Of a stretch of 64,000 nucleotides of DNA, positions 1 through 7,713 are shown piece by piece (the stretch's first letter is position 1; each line of letters starts with the position of its first letter). Under the pieces are notes generated by a model. It was not told the DNA's origin and ran no database searches. It worked only from the letters and a program-made list of their open reading frames with translations. The position numbers and the translations under genes are program-made. The stretch comes from JAAYZB01 sp035379945 (lineage in GTDB: Bacteria > Bacillota_I > Bacilli_A > Izemoplasmatales > Hujiaoplasmataceae): contig DAOSWG010000007.1 in assembly GCA_035379945.1 (NCBI GenBank), positions 1 to 64,000 on the forward strand, read 5' to 3'.

Positions 1-52
1 AACAAGTTCTTTCCACTCTTTTTATTTAACTGTCCGTTTTAATCAAACTAAC

Positions 53-424
53 TCACATAGGGTAATTAATATAGACTTTCCCATTTTCTGTTTCGTTATT
101 AAATGTATTCAGTATATCTTTAATCACTTCATCAGAGTATTTTTGATAATTAGGTTCATAGTCAAAAATCATATAAATGGAAGAAAAAGCTGTTTTTGAT
201 AAAGTGTTGGAATCCAAAATCAGCCCCTTTTCAAATCTCAGATATTTTACAATGTCGTCATATGACCCTAATTTGTATTGCTCGTAAAGCTCATATATGG
301 GGTTGCGAAATGGAATAACAATAAAGTCCTTTTGGGGATCAATCAAAGATAACAAATTGTGAGTACCTTTACGTAAGGTTTCCTCTTCATCAGCCCCTTC
401 AACGATGATTAAAATCTTACTCAT
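53..424 (-). CDS. Short TOPRIM-like protein, partner of the upstream ATPase
   Basis: The product is about 123 residues. The N-terminus ILIIVEGADEEE resembles the TOPRIM glutamate motif (VEGxxDE), and IFDYEP near residue 90 could be the TOPRIM acidic pair. The ATG at 424 overlaps the end of the ATPase gene (stop 417-419) and has AGGAGAG a few bases upstream, so the two are translationally coupled. ATPase plus TOPRIM-like pairs are known from OLD/Gabija/PARIS-type defence modules, where the TOPRIM protein acts as the nuclease. This protein is short for such partners (usually 200 residues or more) and stops abruptly after INYPM, so it may have lost its C-terminal half. Function is inferred from motif and context only. 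Confidence 0.5.
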   Translation of the reverse strand: MSKILIIVEGADEEETLRKGTHNLLSLIDPQKDFIVIPFRNPIYELYEQYKLGSYDDIVKYLRFEKGLILDSNTLSKTAFSSIYMIFDYEPNYQKYSDEVIKDILNTFNNETENGKVYINYPM

Positions 425-1514
425 CAAACTCTCCTGAAATCATCATTTTTTCTAAATTATGCCCTTGTCTGATAACCTTTTTTGTACTATCGGCAAAACT
501 CCGAATTTTTCCATCTTTGAGAGCAAAATAACAATCCGGCCTTAAAAGATCATTATCAATTAAAAATGTGTTATGAGTTGTTAAAATAGACTGGATTTCT
601 CTCTTGCTGTTGATATATCTCAAGATGTACTGTGATAACTCAAAATGATAGAATGCATCAAATTCATCCAAATAAATGAATGAAATATCAGTCGTTCTAT
701 TCATCCAATAAAAGAAGAGCCATAATGATAGGGTTCCTGTTGACGCAATTGCTTCAAATCTAGCAGTAAAGTTTTTATATTTCACACCTAATACTTTTTT
801 TCCCATTTCAGACATTTCTTGTAAGTGATATTCTTGCCCACATTCACTTAGAAAATTCTGAAAATGGCTAGTCAATCTGTTATTTATTATGAAATCACTG
901 AGGTTTTCCCCGTTTGGCATAAGCCCCATAAATTCATTTTGTTTCAGTGATCGGAACCACAACATATTTTTTACAAATTCAATCATAAGTTTTACTGGGC
1001 TGTTCTCCGGCCAATACATAGTATTAACATAGATAAACTTGAGTGCGGACATTTCTCTATTTCTCTTACTCATATCTATTGTTTGAGCTTCGCTTATTAA
1101 ATTTTCAAATTGATTATTTTTATAATTGTATTTGTATATAGACTTACCATTCACAATGAATTCTTCAAAAACCAACTGACGATTTGGAGATTTAGAATAC
1201 TTATATTCAATTTCTTGATTTTCAAGTAAGAAGAGATAATTAAAATCAACATTTGATTCAATAGAATCCCCGTTCATATAATAATTATATAGAATGTTTT
1301 CGTGCTGATTATCTGTTAAGTGGCAAGTAATATCCATAATTGCTGCGCCTAAATTACTCTTGCCGGTATTGTTTTTTCCATATATAAGCATCTTGTTTAC
1401 AAGCCCATTTTTGATTAAGTCCTGTTTAAACTCATAATCCCTTTTATTTGAAAAATCGATAGTAATCTCATCTTTGAAGTTTTTGAAGTTTTTTACGCTG
1501 AATTTTTTAATCAT
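417..1514 (-). CDS. AAA/OLD-family ATPase (AAA_15/AAA_21-like)
   Basis: This is an ATPase of about 365 residues. The N-terminus reads KKFSVKNFKNFKDE, the usual opening of RecF/OLD-like ATPases. The Walker A is YGKNNTGKSN, the Walker B is IYLDEFDAF, and the switch histidine lies in LTTHNTFL. I placed the start at the ATG at 1514 because GAGGTGATAAGC precedes it; an upstream in-frame start has no such site. A promoter lies just upstream. It is followed by an overlapping TOPRIM-like gene, so the pair probably forms an ATPase-nuclease module. The gene is much richer in AT than the core genes, which suggests horizontal acquisition. Defence function is inference; OLD-like ATPases also occur outside defence. 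Confidence 0.75.
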   Translation of the reverse strand: MIKKFSVKNFKNFKDEITIDFSNKRDYEFKQDLIKNGLVNKMLIYGKNNTGKSNLGAAIMDITCHLTDNQHENILYNYYMNGDSIESNVDFNYLFLLENQEIEYKYSKSPNRQLVFEEFIVNGKSIYKYNYKNNQFENLISEAQTIDMSKRNREMSALKFIYVNTMYWPENSPVKLMIEFVKNMLWFRSLKQNEFMGLMPNGENLSDFIINNRLTSHFQNFLSECGQEYHLQEMSEMGKKVLGVKYKNFTARFEAIASTGTLSLWLFFYWMNRTTDISFIYLDEFDAFYHFELSQYILRYINSKREIQSILTTHNTFLIDNDLLRPDCYFALKDGKIRSFADSTKKVIRQGHNLEKMMISGEFDE

Positions 1515-1533
1515 GCTTATCACCTCAACCACA

Positions 1534-1561
1534 TTATAAACTAGTCGAAATAAAATTACAA
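1534..1561 (-). promoter_or_regulatory. Promoter of the ATPase/TOPRIM-like pair
   Basis: On the minus strand TTGTAA is followed, after 16 bases, by TATAAT, about 20 bases upstream of the ATPase start codon. Confidence 0.55.
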
Positions 1562-1775
1562 GCATAATGTAAAAATTTTACATTCATTCCGCGCGATACT
1601 CTATTTGAATTTTCTGAATTTTAATTAGTGGATGTGATTAAACAGAAAAAAACTAATTGTCGTGCTTGCTTAATTTTTTGTTCATCAGCATACCAAAATC
1701 TATAATATTCTATATTACAACAACATTTGCATGGGTATTAGTTATTCGTTTTTCTCATAATAGACAATCTTTTTA

Positions 1776-1860
1776 CTATGAAAAGCCCAAGAAAGCATGA
1801 CTTTTCTGCGTGAATGTCGTTTTCTCGGATGATGGGTTGAAATTGTGGAGCTGGGAATCC
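1776..1860 (-). repeat. Degenerate copy of the ssrA 3' end and terminator (att remnant)
   Basis: GTGGAGCTGGG at 1845-1855 is identical to 4672-4682, the 3' end of the tmRNA gene. The similarity continues leftward: AAAAGCCC at 1781 matches AAAAGCCC at 4612, at nearly the same spacing (64 versus 60 bases), and TTTCTCGG matches TTTCTCAGG. On the minus strand CCGAGAAA and TTTCTTGG can still pair and are followed by a T-rich stretch, so the terminator shape is kept. The match stops just inside the T-loop part of tmRNA, the usual crossover zone for integrases that target tRNA-like ends. I read it as the displaced end left by integration of an element into ssrA. The surrounding 1566-2003 holds no gene I can support. 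Confidence 0.65.
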
Positions 1861-2003
1861 ATAAAACATACGTGTGTACGCGAATAATACTAGTGGAGAT
1901 TGTTTTTCTATATTGAATATATTTAGCTTTTGTTAAAATAATATTGGCATTAATAAAAAGCCTAATTTATCAAAAAAGTAATAGCTTATCGCTAATTACC
2001 AAT

Positions 2004-3224
2004 TTACTCTTTAAAAACAAATAGATTTCTTTTTTTTAAAACGTATTTTAAAAACCTATAGTCAGCAAATGTTTTGATTTCTATTGCATCAAATTCTAAC
2101 ACATCTGCTATTTCTTTGCATGAATATAAATAATTATCATAATGCCTTTTGTCTCCATCCATATAAGCTTCAGCTTTTTTAGGAATATAATCATATTTAC
2201 TAATGTCTACCCACGATACATCTACTTCACTAAATATTACAAGATTTTCTTTTGAACAGTTTTTTACTCTCTCATGAATCTCACAAAAAGCATCGTAAAG
2301 AATCCGTATGTATTCGTTGTATTCACTTTTAAATAACATTTGAATATTTTTGCTAATTTTATGCAATCCTTCATCTATTTCCACTAAGCATATATAATAA
2401 TAACTTTTCTCGTCTCCGTGATATCTTTTTATTATGCCTTTTTTCGTCTTCAATATTTTTGTATATAAATTATCATCTTTATTATAAAGACTATCTACAA
2501 CTAATTCATCAAAAAAACCTTGAACTTTTTTTCGTAATATTTCCAATAATTTTAAAGCCACATCAAAAAAATTTTTATAAAAAAGCAATAAATCTGAAAT
2601 TATTATATTCTCTCTATATCCCCAAGGGGCATTAGGATCGTTTACATATACAAAAATGTAAAGATCTTCTTCATGCATATCATAACTCAATGTCCAAGAA
2701 GCAAATACTCGTTTACCATTTATTTCGAGATTTGAAGGGTGTTGGCCAAATGCAGCTCTTATATGTTTAAAATAGTCTCTGTCATTTCTATTTGTTATTC
2801 CCAAATAACTGTCATGTTCATGATTCATTTTTTTTGTTTTTTGAAAACTATCTAAAGCATTTATAAAAACTAAATATTCATCTGTAGTTAATCCAATTAT
2901 ATATTTTAGCCCTTCTGTACTATCAACCAAAACGTTGATGCATGTTATTAACTCAATTATAAAAAAAGTTTTATCGTCTGTACTCAGTGTTTGGAATTCA
3001 TCAAATCTAAGATTTTTTATTCTGTTTACTGTAACATTAATCCAGTCTTGAATAGAGCATATTTTATGCCAATTTTTTATTTGATTTTTTTTCTCGAAAA
3101 ATGTGAGTAAATCTTCTTTAAATTCTTCATAATATTCGAAATACTTTTCATATGACTTCAAAATACGGTCAATTGATTCCTTATTTTTTATCTCATGCTT
3201 TGAATCGGTTTTTCCGTTTTTCAT
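2004..3224 (-). CDS. Unknown protein with HEPN-like motif
   Basis: This 406-residue, lysine- and aromatic-rich protein is not one I recognise. Around residues 150-164 it has DYFKHIRAAFGQHPSNL. R156 to H162 with five residues between fits the R-x4-6-H motif of HEPN ribonucleases, and a preceding helical stretch (about 85-128) would fit the HEPN bundle. No signal peptide or membrane segment is seen. It starts 6 bases after the AlbA_2 gene ends, so the two are probably co-transcribed. GC content is far below that of the core genes. The HEPN call rests on one motif and is tentative; an uncharacterised abortive-infection-like protein is an alternative. Confidence 0.55.
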   Translation of the reverse strand: MKNGKTDSKHEIKNKESIDRILKSYEKYFEYYEEFKEDLLTFFEKKNQIKNWHKICSIQDWINVTVNRIKNLRFDEFQTLSTDDKTFFIIELITCINVLVDSTEGLKYIIGLTTDEYLVFINALDSFQKTKKMNHEHDSYLGITNRNDRDYFKHIRAAFGQHPSNLEINGKRVFASWTLSYDMHEEDLYIFVYVNDPNAPWGYRENIIISDLLLFYKNFFDVALKLLEILRKKVQGFFDELVVDSLYNKDDNLYTKILKTKKGIIKRYHGDEKSYYYICLVEIDEGLHKISKNIQMLFKSEYNEYIRILYDAFCEIHERVKNCSKENLVIFSEVDVSWVDISKYDYIPKKAEAYMDGDKRHYDNYLYSCKEIADVLEFDAIEIKTFADYRFLKYVLKKRNLFVFKE

Positions 3225-3230
3225 ATTTTT

Positions 3231-4217
3231 TTACCTGTTTTTCTCTTCTCTTAATTTGATTTTCCATAAAACTTTTTCCATAGCGAAAATCGAACAGTCA
3301 TGAAAAACAAATTCCATTGGCAAACCTGTAGGTGTAGAAAAAAAACTTAACTTAAAATCCAACTTTTCTGTATTATTACCATATTCGTCCAAATGACACA
3401 CTAACGCATCTGTTGAGCCAAAAATGAACCAGAATGTTCCTATTTTTTCGGTAAATGCATTAATTTCAAAATAATAATCTGGAACAAAAAAATCATCTGA
3501 TGGCTTTGCCGTATTGTACGTTTCAAACCAATGTGTGCTTCTTGTATAAATTGTTTTGCTATCTCTCAAAATTGATAAATTAACAGAAGTAAATGCTTTA
3601 TTTATTTTAAACCCATTTATCATTTTTATTGGTAGCATTCCAATTCCATCATTTTCGACAAATAGCATAGAGTCTAGTAAATATATATCAAATGAGCCTT
3701 GATTATTTACTTTTTCTTTTACTTCTAACGGATTAAGTTTTCTTGTTACTGTTCCTATACGAATATACATTTGCCCTTGCAAACTGTCCTTTATCTTTTC
3801 TCCTTTTCCATTGTACCGAGTAAGGAAAAGCGGCGCTGATATAGAATATGGGCCGTTGATGTAATCTGAAAAAATAGTGATTACTACAAATAATTTCTCC
3901 TGTATATAAAACTTTTTAAACTCGATCGAAACTGATGGAGTGATACTGTTTTGTATCAAATCTTCATAATGAGCAAAATCCTTTAAATTTTTATATTCAC
4001 ATGGTATACCGATAGGAGAAAAATTATTATGTCCATCATCATTAACACCAATCACTATGCATTTTAGACCGGCATGTCTTGAATTTGCCATAGCATCTAT
4101 ATCCTTAATAAACTCTGCTTGATTATCTTCATAGTAAGGGATGGCCTTATATTCTAGAAATTCTGTCTCTTTTCCGTATTCAATCAATTTATGTATCGTT
4201 TCTTCTGAAAGCAACAT
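3231..4217 (-). CDS. AlbA_2 (Schlafen-type) domain protein
   Basis: Residues 10-160 of 328 have the features of the AlbA_2 domain (PF04326): ETEFLEYKAIPYY at 17-29, DIDAMANSRHAG at 39-50 and IVIGVNDDG at 54-62, then a later strand region with MYIRIGTVTRKLNP. The rest (about 165-328) is a beta-rich domain I cannot name. AlbA_2 domains occur in Schlafen proteins, in transcription regulators and in several phage-defence proteins, where they bind or cut nucleic acid. AGAGAGGT lies about 11 bases before the ATG. It is the first gene of a two-gene unit with the HEPN-like gene, inside the segment bounded by the two ssrA ends. Confidence 0.75.
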   Translation of the reverse strand: MLLSEETIHKLIEYGKETEFLEYKAIPYYEDNQAEFIKDIDAMANSRHAGLKCIVIGVNDDGHNNFSPIGIPCEYKNLKDFAHYEDLIQNSITPSVSIEFKKFYIQEKLFVVITIFSDYINGPYSISAPLFLTRYNGKGEKIKDSLQGQMYIRIGTVTRKLNPLEVKEKVNNQGSFDIYLLDSMLFVENDGIGMLPIKMINGFKINKAFTSVNLSILRDSKTIYTRSTHWFETYNTAKPSDDFFVPDYYFEINAFTEKIGTFWFIFGSTDALVCHLDEYGNNTEKLDFKLSFFSTPTGLPMEFVFHDCSIFAMEKVLWKIKLREEKNR

Positions 4218-4608
4218 TTTTTGAATTACCTCTCTTTTTTATTCGTGTTTATTTTATTGCACAAAAATATGGTTTGATCGATTACATTCTTACAGTTTTT
4301 TTAATTTTTACATAATAATTCACTGATAATTGAAATAACATTAAATACTACTAATAAGATTCTTGATATGCAATAACTCGTTAATAAAAAAATTATTTGC
4401 AAAAATACCCAATATACTTATACACTATTTCACCTGTTAATGTCATAAATATTATGTAAAATGTTTGCTTTATATTTAATTTTTTGGCATATAATCGAAT
4501 AAATTTTATATGTATCAATATTATATTACTTTTGAGTATCATTATTTTAATATAAAATAATTATTATTTTGATTGCCAAAATATGTATGATAAACACAAT
4601 TTTATTAA
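4218..4608. other. AT-rich non-coding stretch
   Basis: About 390 bases between the AlbA_2 gene and the ssrA terminator. It is extremely AT-rich with many TATAAT-like words but no open frame with a ribosome-binding site, no tRNA and no clear repeat. It presumably holds the AlbA_2 promoter, but too many candidates exist to choose one. Confidence 0.5.
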
Positions 4609-4656
4609 TAAAAAAGCCCGAGAAATATACAATATGTAAATACTGTTTTTCTCAGG
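4609..4656 (-). terminator. Intrinsic terminator of ssrA
   Basis: On the minus strand CCTGAGAAA pairs with TTTCTCGGG over nine base pairs across a loop of about 25 bases, followed by CTTTTTTATT. It lies 14 bases after the tmRNA CCA end. Confidence 0.75.
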
Positions 4657-4669
4657 TTACGGGATTATT

Positions 4670-5015
4670 TGGTGGAGCTGGGGAGAATCGAACTCCCGTC
4701 CAAAACAGCCAATCATTTGACTTTCTACATGCTTAGTTTCCTTGTTTATCTCATTGGCGGGGAAAAAGAAAACCAATACCCCGACAACCAGTCCTGTTAT
4801 TTTCGCTAAAATGCCTAGAACAGCGACATTCTTCGCTATCCTGCTTAGCTGTAGCCCATTTAGACCCGCAGGCTGGTAAAAACGGACTCGCTACCTCTTC
4901 TTAGGCGGCGTAAGCGTAATTTTGGTTTCCAGTTATATTTACTGGGTGCATTTTGAGATCTGCCGATCGCATGCTTGTCAAACTCGAACTGTCCTGTCGA
5001 ATCCAAAACAGCCCC
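4670..5015 (-). ncRNA. ssrA: tmRNA
   Basis: This is the transfer-messenger RNA, about 346 nt, which works with SmpB to rescue stalled ribosomes and tag the nascent peptide. The 5' end GGGGCTG pairs fully with CAGCTCC at the 3' end, which is followed by a discriminator A and an encoded CCA. The conserved GGATTCGACAGG follows the 5' acceptor strand, and the T-arm GGGAG-TTCGATT-CTCCC is intact. The message part ends ...GGAAACCAAAATTACGC and GCCGCCTAA. By analogy with E. coli (resume codon shortly after an AGT triplet), I propose the tag as Ala + NITGNQNYAYAA, although the resume codon is not certain. The gene starts 12 bases after smpB ends. Its 3' end is the integration target of the neighbouring accessory DNA. 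Confidence 0.95.
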
Positions 5016-5027
5016 ATAGGGTCAGGC

Positions 5028-5477
5028 TTACGCCTGATAGTCGCGCACCGTCTTTTCCATCCGGCGCGCTGAGTCTTCTTCTTTTGCAGTTTCTCTCTTG
5101 TCATAGAGTTTCTTGCCTTTGCATAAGGCAAGTTCTATCTTACAGAGATTTTCCTTGAGATAGACTCTTGTGGGCACCAGGGTAAGTCCCTGGGTTTTTA
5201 ATTTCTGTTCGAGACGGATGATATCGTGTTTTTGCATCAATAACTTCCTATCTCTTTTTTCCTCGTGATTGAAGATGTTGCCCTTGTCGTATTTGGCGAT
5301 ATGCATGTTAATGACGAAAAGCTCGTAATTCTTGATTTTGGCATAGGCATCTTTGATCGCGACTTTTCCCAAACGGACGGATTTGATCTCCGTTCCGGTC
5401 AGAACGATGCCGCACTCGTACTTTTCGATGATGAAATAGTCATGGGCGGCTTTTTTGTTGCTGGCGATCACTTTCAT
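5028..5477 (-). CDS. smpB: SsrA-binding protein SmpB
   Basis: The 149-residue product is of standard length. It binds the tRNA-like part of tmRNA and brings it to stalled ribosomes. N-terminal AAHDYFIIEKYECGIVLTGT and EIKSVRLGKV are typical, as are INMHIAKY and the basic C-terminal tail ending KTVRDYQA that mimics an anticodon arm. The start codon overlaps the rnr stop in an ATGA, so translation is coupled, and ssrA follows 12 bases downstream. RNase R is also linked functionally to trans-translation, so the rnr-smpB-ssrA order is meaningful. Confidence 0.97.
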   Translation of the reverse strand: MKVIASNKKAAHDYFIIEKYECGIVLTGTEIKSVRLGKVAIKDAYAKIKNYELFVINMHIAKYDKGNIFNHEEKRDRKLLMQKHDIIRLEQKLKTQGLTLVPTRVYLKENLCKIELALCKGKKLYDKRETAKEEDSARRMEKTVRDYQA

Positions 5478-7315
5478 GACGATTCCTCCAATGCAAGCCT
5501 AAAGTCCACTTTTCCGGTTCTTCGGTTCGCTGAGGCGACTTTCACATTCACCTTCATACCTATATTATACACCTTACGGCTGGCAATTCCAAGCAAGGAC
5601 ATCTTCTCTTCCTCGTATTCCATGGCTTCCGGAAAGGAAGAAATATGGACCATTCCTTCGACGGTATTTGCCAGTTCGACAAAAATGCCGAAACGGACAA
5701 CACCGGAAATGACGCCTTCAAATGTTTCGCCGATATGCGATTCCATGTATTCGGCTTTCTTCATGTCGTCGGTTTCCCGTTCGGCCGTCATGGCCCGGCG
5801 CTCGCATTTCGAAGTCCAGGTGCCGGCTTCAGGAAGCAATTCGGCATAGTGGGCTTTTGTCTCCTGGGCCTTTTTTTCGAACAGGTAGCTCCTTAGCATC
5901 CTATGCACCAGCAGATCCGGATATCTTCTGATCGGGGATGTGAAATGGGTGTAGTAGTCGAAGCCGAGGCCGTAATGGCCCTTGTTGTCATCNNNNNNNN
6001 NNNNNNNNNNNNNNNNNNNNNNNNNNNNNNNNNNNNNNNNNNNNNNNNNNNNNNNNNNNNNNNNNNNNNNNNNNNNNNNNNNNNNNNNNNNNTTCGGTTC
6101 GATGGTTTCTAAATCGATCGAACCGGCTTCTTCCCTGGCTTTTTCCAGCAATTCTTTCAAATCCTTCATTATTTTAAGGGTTGATATGATCCTCTGGTCG
6201 GTGATCTTTTCCGATGGCTCGTTGTTGAGAACCTTGTTACACTCGGTGTAAGTCAGTTGCTGAAAGCTCTTGATAACAGACGGGAATATCCTGTAGGAAC
6301 GCACATTGGCGTTTTTGTCGATGTCCATGACGCAAGACATCGCAAGTCTTCTTACTCCCGGATTCAAAGAACAGATGCCGTTCGATAAGGAGTGTGGCAA
6401 CATCGGCACGACCCGGTCCGCCAGATACACGCTCGTCGAGCGGTTGTAGGCCTCCTTGTCGAGGCTTGAGTTTTCCGTCACATAGTGGCTGACGTCGGCG
6501 ATATGGACGCCGAGTTTATATGAACCATTTGACAATATTTCAACCGATACGGCATCGTCGATATCCTTGGTGTCGTCGCCGTCGATCGTGAAGATCACTT
6601 CACTTGTGAGATCGGTCCTGTTTTTTATGTCTATATCGCTCACTTCGTCAGGTAACGTCTTCGCTTGTTTCATGACAGTAGCCGGAAATTCATAAGGAAT
6701 ATCCAGCCTTTTAACAACTTCTAAAATATCGATACCCGGATCGTCGCGGTAACCGAAGACTTCGGTAATCGCGCAATCAAGGACGTGGCTTCGTGAGAAT
6801 CTGACGATTTTCGCGACCACAAAAGCGTGGTCTACCAGGCCCTTCGGCCTTTCTGTTACTCTGTATATGACTCCCTGCTGTTCCTCTTTCGGGAACACCG
6901 CTCCTTGGTAATATTCTCCGACCACGATTTCGCTGGCCCGGGAAATGATTTTCTCTATCTGGGCTTCCGTGCGGTTGTCATATGGACTTCTTACAATTTT
7001 AGCAAGGCAGATATCGTGATCAAGCGCCGTCATGGTCTTGCTGGCGGGGACGAAAAGATCGTCTTCCCGGCCTTCGACGTGAAGAAATCCGTAACCGGCC
7101 GCTTTGATAAAAATCTCGCCCTTGACATAACCCATTCTTTCGGAAAGACCGTAATTGCCCTTCTTGTCCTCTATCACGTCGCCTTCGGCAAGCATTTCCT
7201 TCAATGCCGAAAGAAGGCCCTTCCGGTCGTTTGTCTGCAAGCTCCGAGCCAGTCCGAAGAGATCGGTATTATGATATCTTTTGTCGCTCATTATTTTTTT
7301 AAGTTCTTCCTTCAT
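5474..7315 (-). CDS. rnr: Ribonuclease R (interrupted by an assembly gap)
   Basis: This is a 3'-to-5' exoribonuclease of the RNB family. Visible parts are an N-terminal winged-helix/cold-shock region, the catalytic DGDDTKDIDDAVSVE with the metal-binding aspartates, HFTSPIRRYPDLLVHR near the end of the RNB domain, and a C-terminal S1 domain (GVISGVVRFGIFVELA). A run of 100 N removes the middle of the RNB domain. Compared with B. subtilis RNase R about 110 residues should lie there, not 33, so the real protein is near 690 residues. I chose the ATG at 7315 because GGAGG lies 8 bases before it; the earlier GTG at 7324 overlaps that site. There is no long lysine-rich C-terminal tail. Confidence 0.93.
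   Translation of the reverse strand: MKEELKKIMSDKRYHNTDLFGLARSLQTNDRKGLLSALKEMLAEGDVIEDKKGNYGLSERMGYVKGEIFIKAAGYGFLHVEGREDDLFVPASKTMTALDHDICLAKIVRSPYDNRTEAQIEKIISRASEIVVGEYYQGAVFPKEEQQGVIYRVTERPKGLVDHAFVVAKIVRFSRSHVLDCAITEVFGYRDDPGIDILEVVKRLDIPYEFPATVMKQAKTLPDEVSDIDIKNRTDLTSEVIFTIDGDDTKDIDDAVSVEILSNGSYKLGVHIADVSHYVTENSSLDKEAYNRSTSVYLADRVVPMLPHSLSNGICSLNPGVRRLAMSCVMDIDKNANVRSYRIFPSVIKSFQQLTYTECNKVLNNEPSEKITDQRIISTLKIMKDLKELLEKAREEAGSIDLETIEPXXXXXXXXXXXXXXXXXXXXXXXXXXXXXXXXXXDDNKGHYGLGFDYYTHFTSPIRRYPDLLVHRMLRSYLFEKKAQETKAHYAELLPEAGTWTSKCERRAMTAERETDDMKKAEYMESHIGETFEGVISGVVRFGIFVELANTVEGMVHISSFPEAMEYEEEKMSLLGIASRKVYNIGMKVNVKVASANRRTGKVDFRLALEESS
5993..6092. other. Assembly gap of 100 N inside rnr
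   Basis: Exactly 100 unknown bases, the usual placeholder for a gap of unknown size. The amount of RNB domain missing implies a true length of roughly 300 bases or more. The reading frame happens to agree on both sides. Confidence 0.95.
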
Positions 7316-7365
7316 TCGGACCACCTCCCTTCAAAGGCAAAAAAAAGAACACATGGCAATGTGTT

Positions 7366-7587
7366 CTAGCGTACGTAAGCCCAGATGGCCAGGATCGAAA
7401 ACGCAATCGAGGCTCCGAAGGTAATCCTTGCCAAAAGCAGTTCCGGACCCCGCTGTTTCTGATTCTTGAACAGTTCCGATTTTTCTCCGGAAAACGTGTT
7501 CTTGACATCATCCTTCGACTCCTGAAGCATTACCACGGCTATTAGAAGCACCGATACACATAGCAATATAACATCTAACCAATCCAT
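7366..7587 (-). CDS. secG: Preprotein translocase subunit SecG
   Basis: The 73-residue product has two membrane helices, LDVILLCVSVLLIAVVML near the start and FGASIAFSILAIWAYV at the end. The linker between them contains the typical QES and the FSG motif (NTFSGEKSE). It is the small accessory subunit of the SecYEG channel, and SecA is encoded elsewhere in this window. AGGAGG lies just before the ATG. The secG-rnr-smpB-ssrA order is also found in Bacillus and relatives. Confidence 0.93.
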   Translation of the reverse strand: MDWLDVILLCVSVLLIAVVMLQESKDDVKNTFSGEKSELFKNQKQRGPELLLARITFGASIAFSILAIWAYVR

Positions 7588-7642
7588 GAAAAAACCTCCT
7601 GAAAACCTGTCTGAAACATCGACCTATGCATTGCACTAAACT

Positions 7643-7671
7643 ATTATACCATAAAAAAATGCTTTTGGAAG
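7643..7671 (-). promoter_or_regulatory. Possible promoter of secG-rnr-smpB-ssrA
   Basis: A perfect TATAAT (minus strand, 7643-7648) with a weak -35 TTCCAA 17 bases upstream. It falls between the eno terminator and secG. Confidence 0.4.
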
Positions 7672-7690
7672 ACCCAAAAGCATGTTTTTT
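7653..7690 (-). terminator. Intrinsic terminator after eno
   Basis: On the minus strand ATGCTTTTGG and CCAAAAGCAT form a 10-bp stem with a 5-base loop, followed by a run of seven T. Confidence 0.8.
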
Positions 7691-7713
7691 AGGTGTTATA
7701 AGATGCCTGGTGA

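Noticed and set aside
1841..1860. Possible tRNA gene at the GTGGAGCTGGGAATCC stretch
   Set aside because: Only an acceptor-like end is present, with no anticodon or D arm; it fits a displaced ssrA end instead.
1..4670. Search for an integrase, transposase or insertion-sequence ends in the accessory region
   Set aside because: No such gene or terminal inverted repeat is visible; mobility is inferred only from the ssrA end duplication.
4901..5131. Open frame across the end of smpB into ssrA
   Set aside because: It covers the tmRNA tag message and an out-of-frame part of smpB; only the tag portion is translated, through trans-translation.
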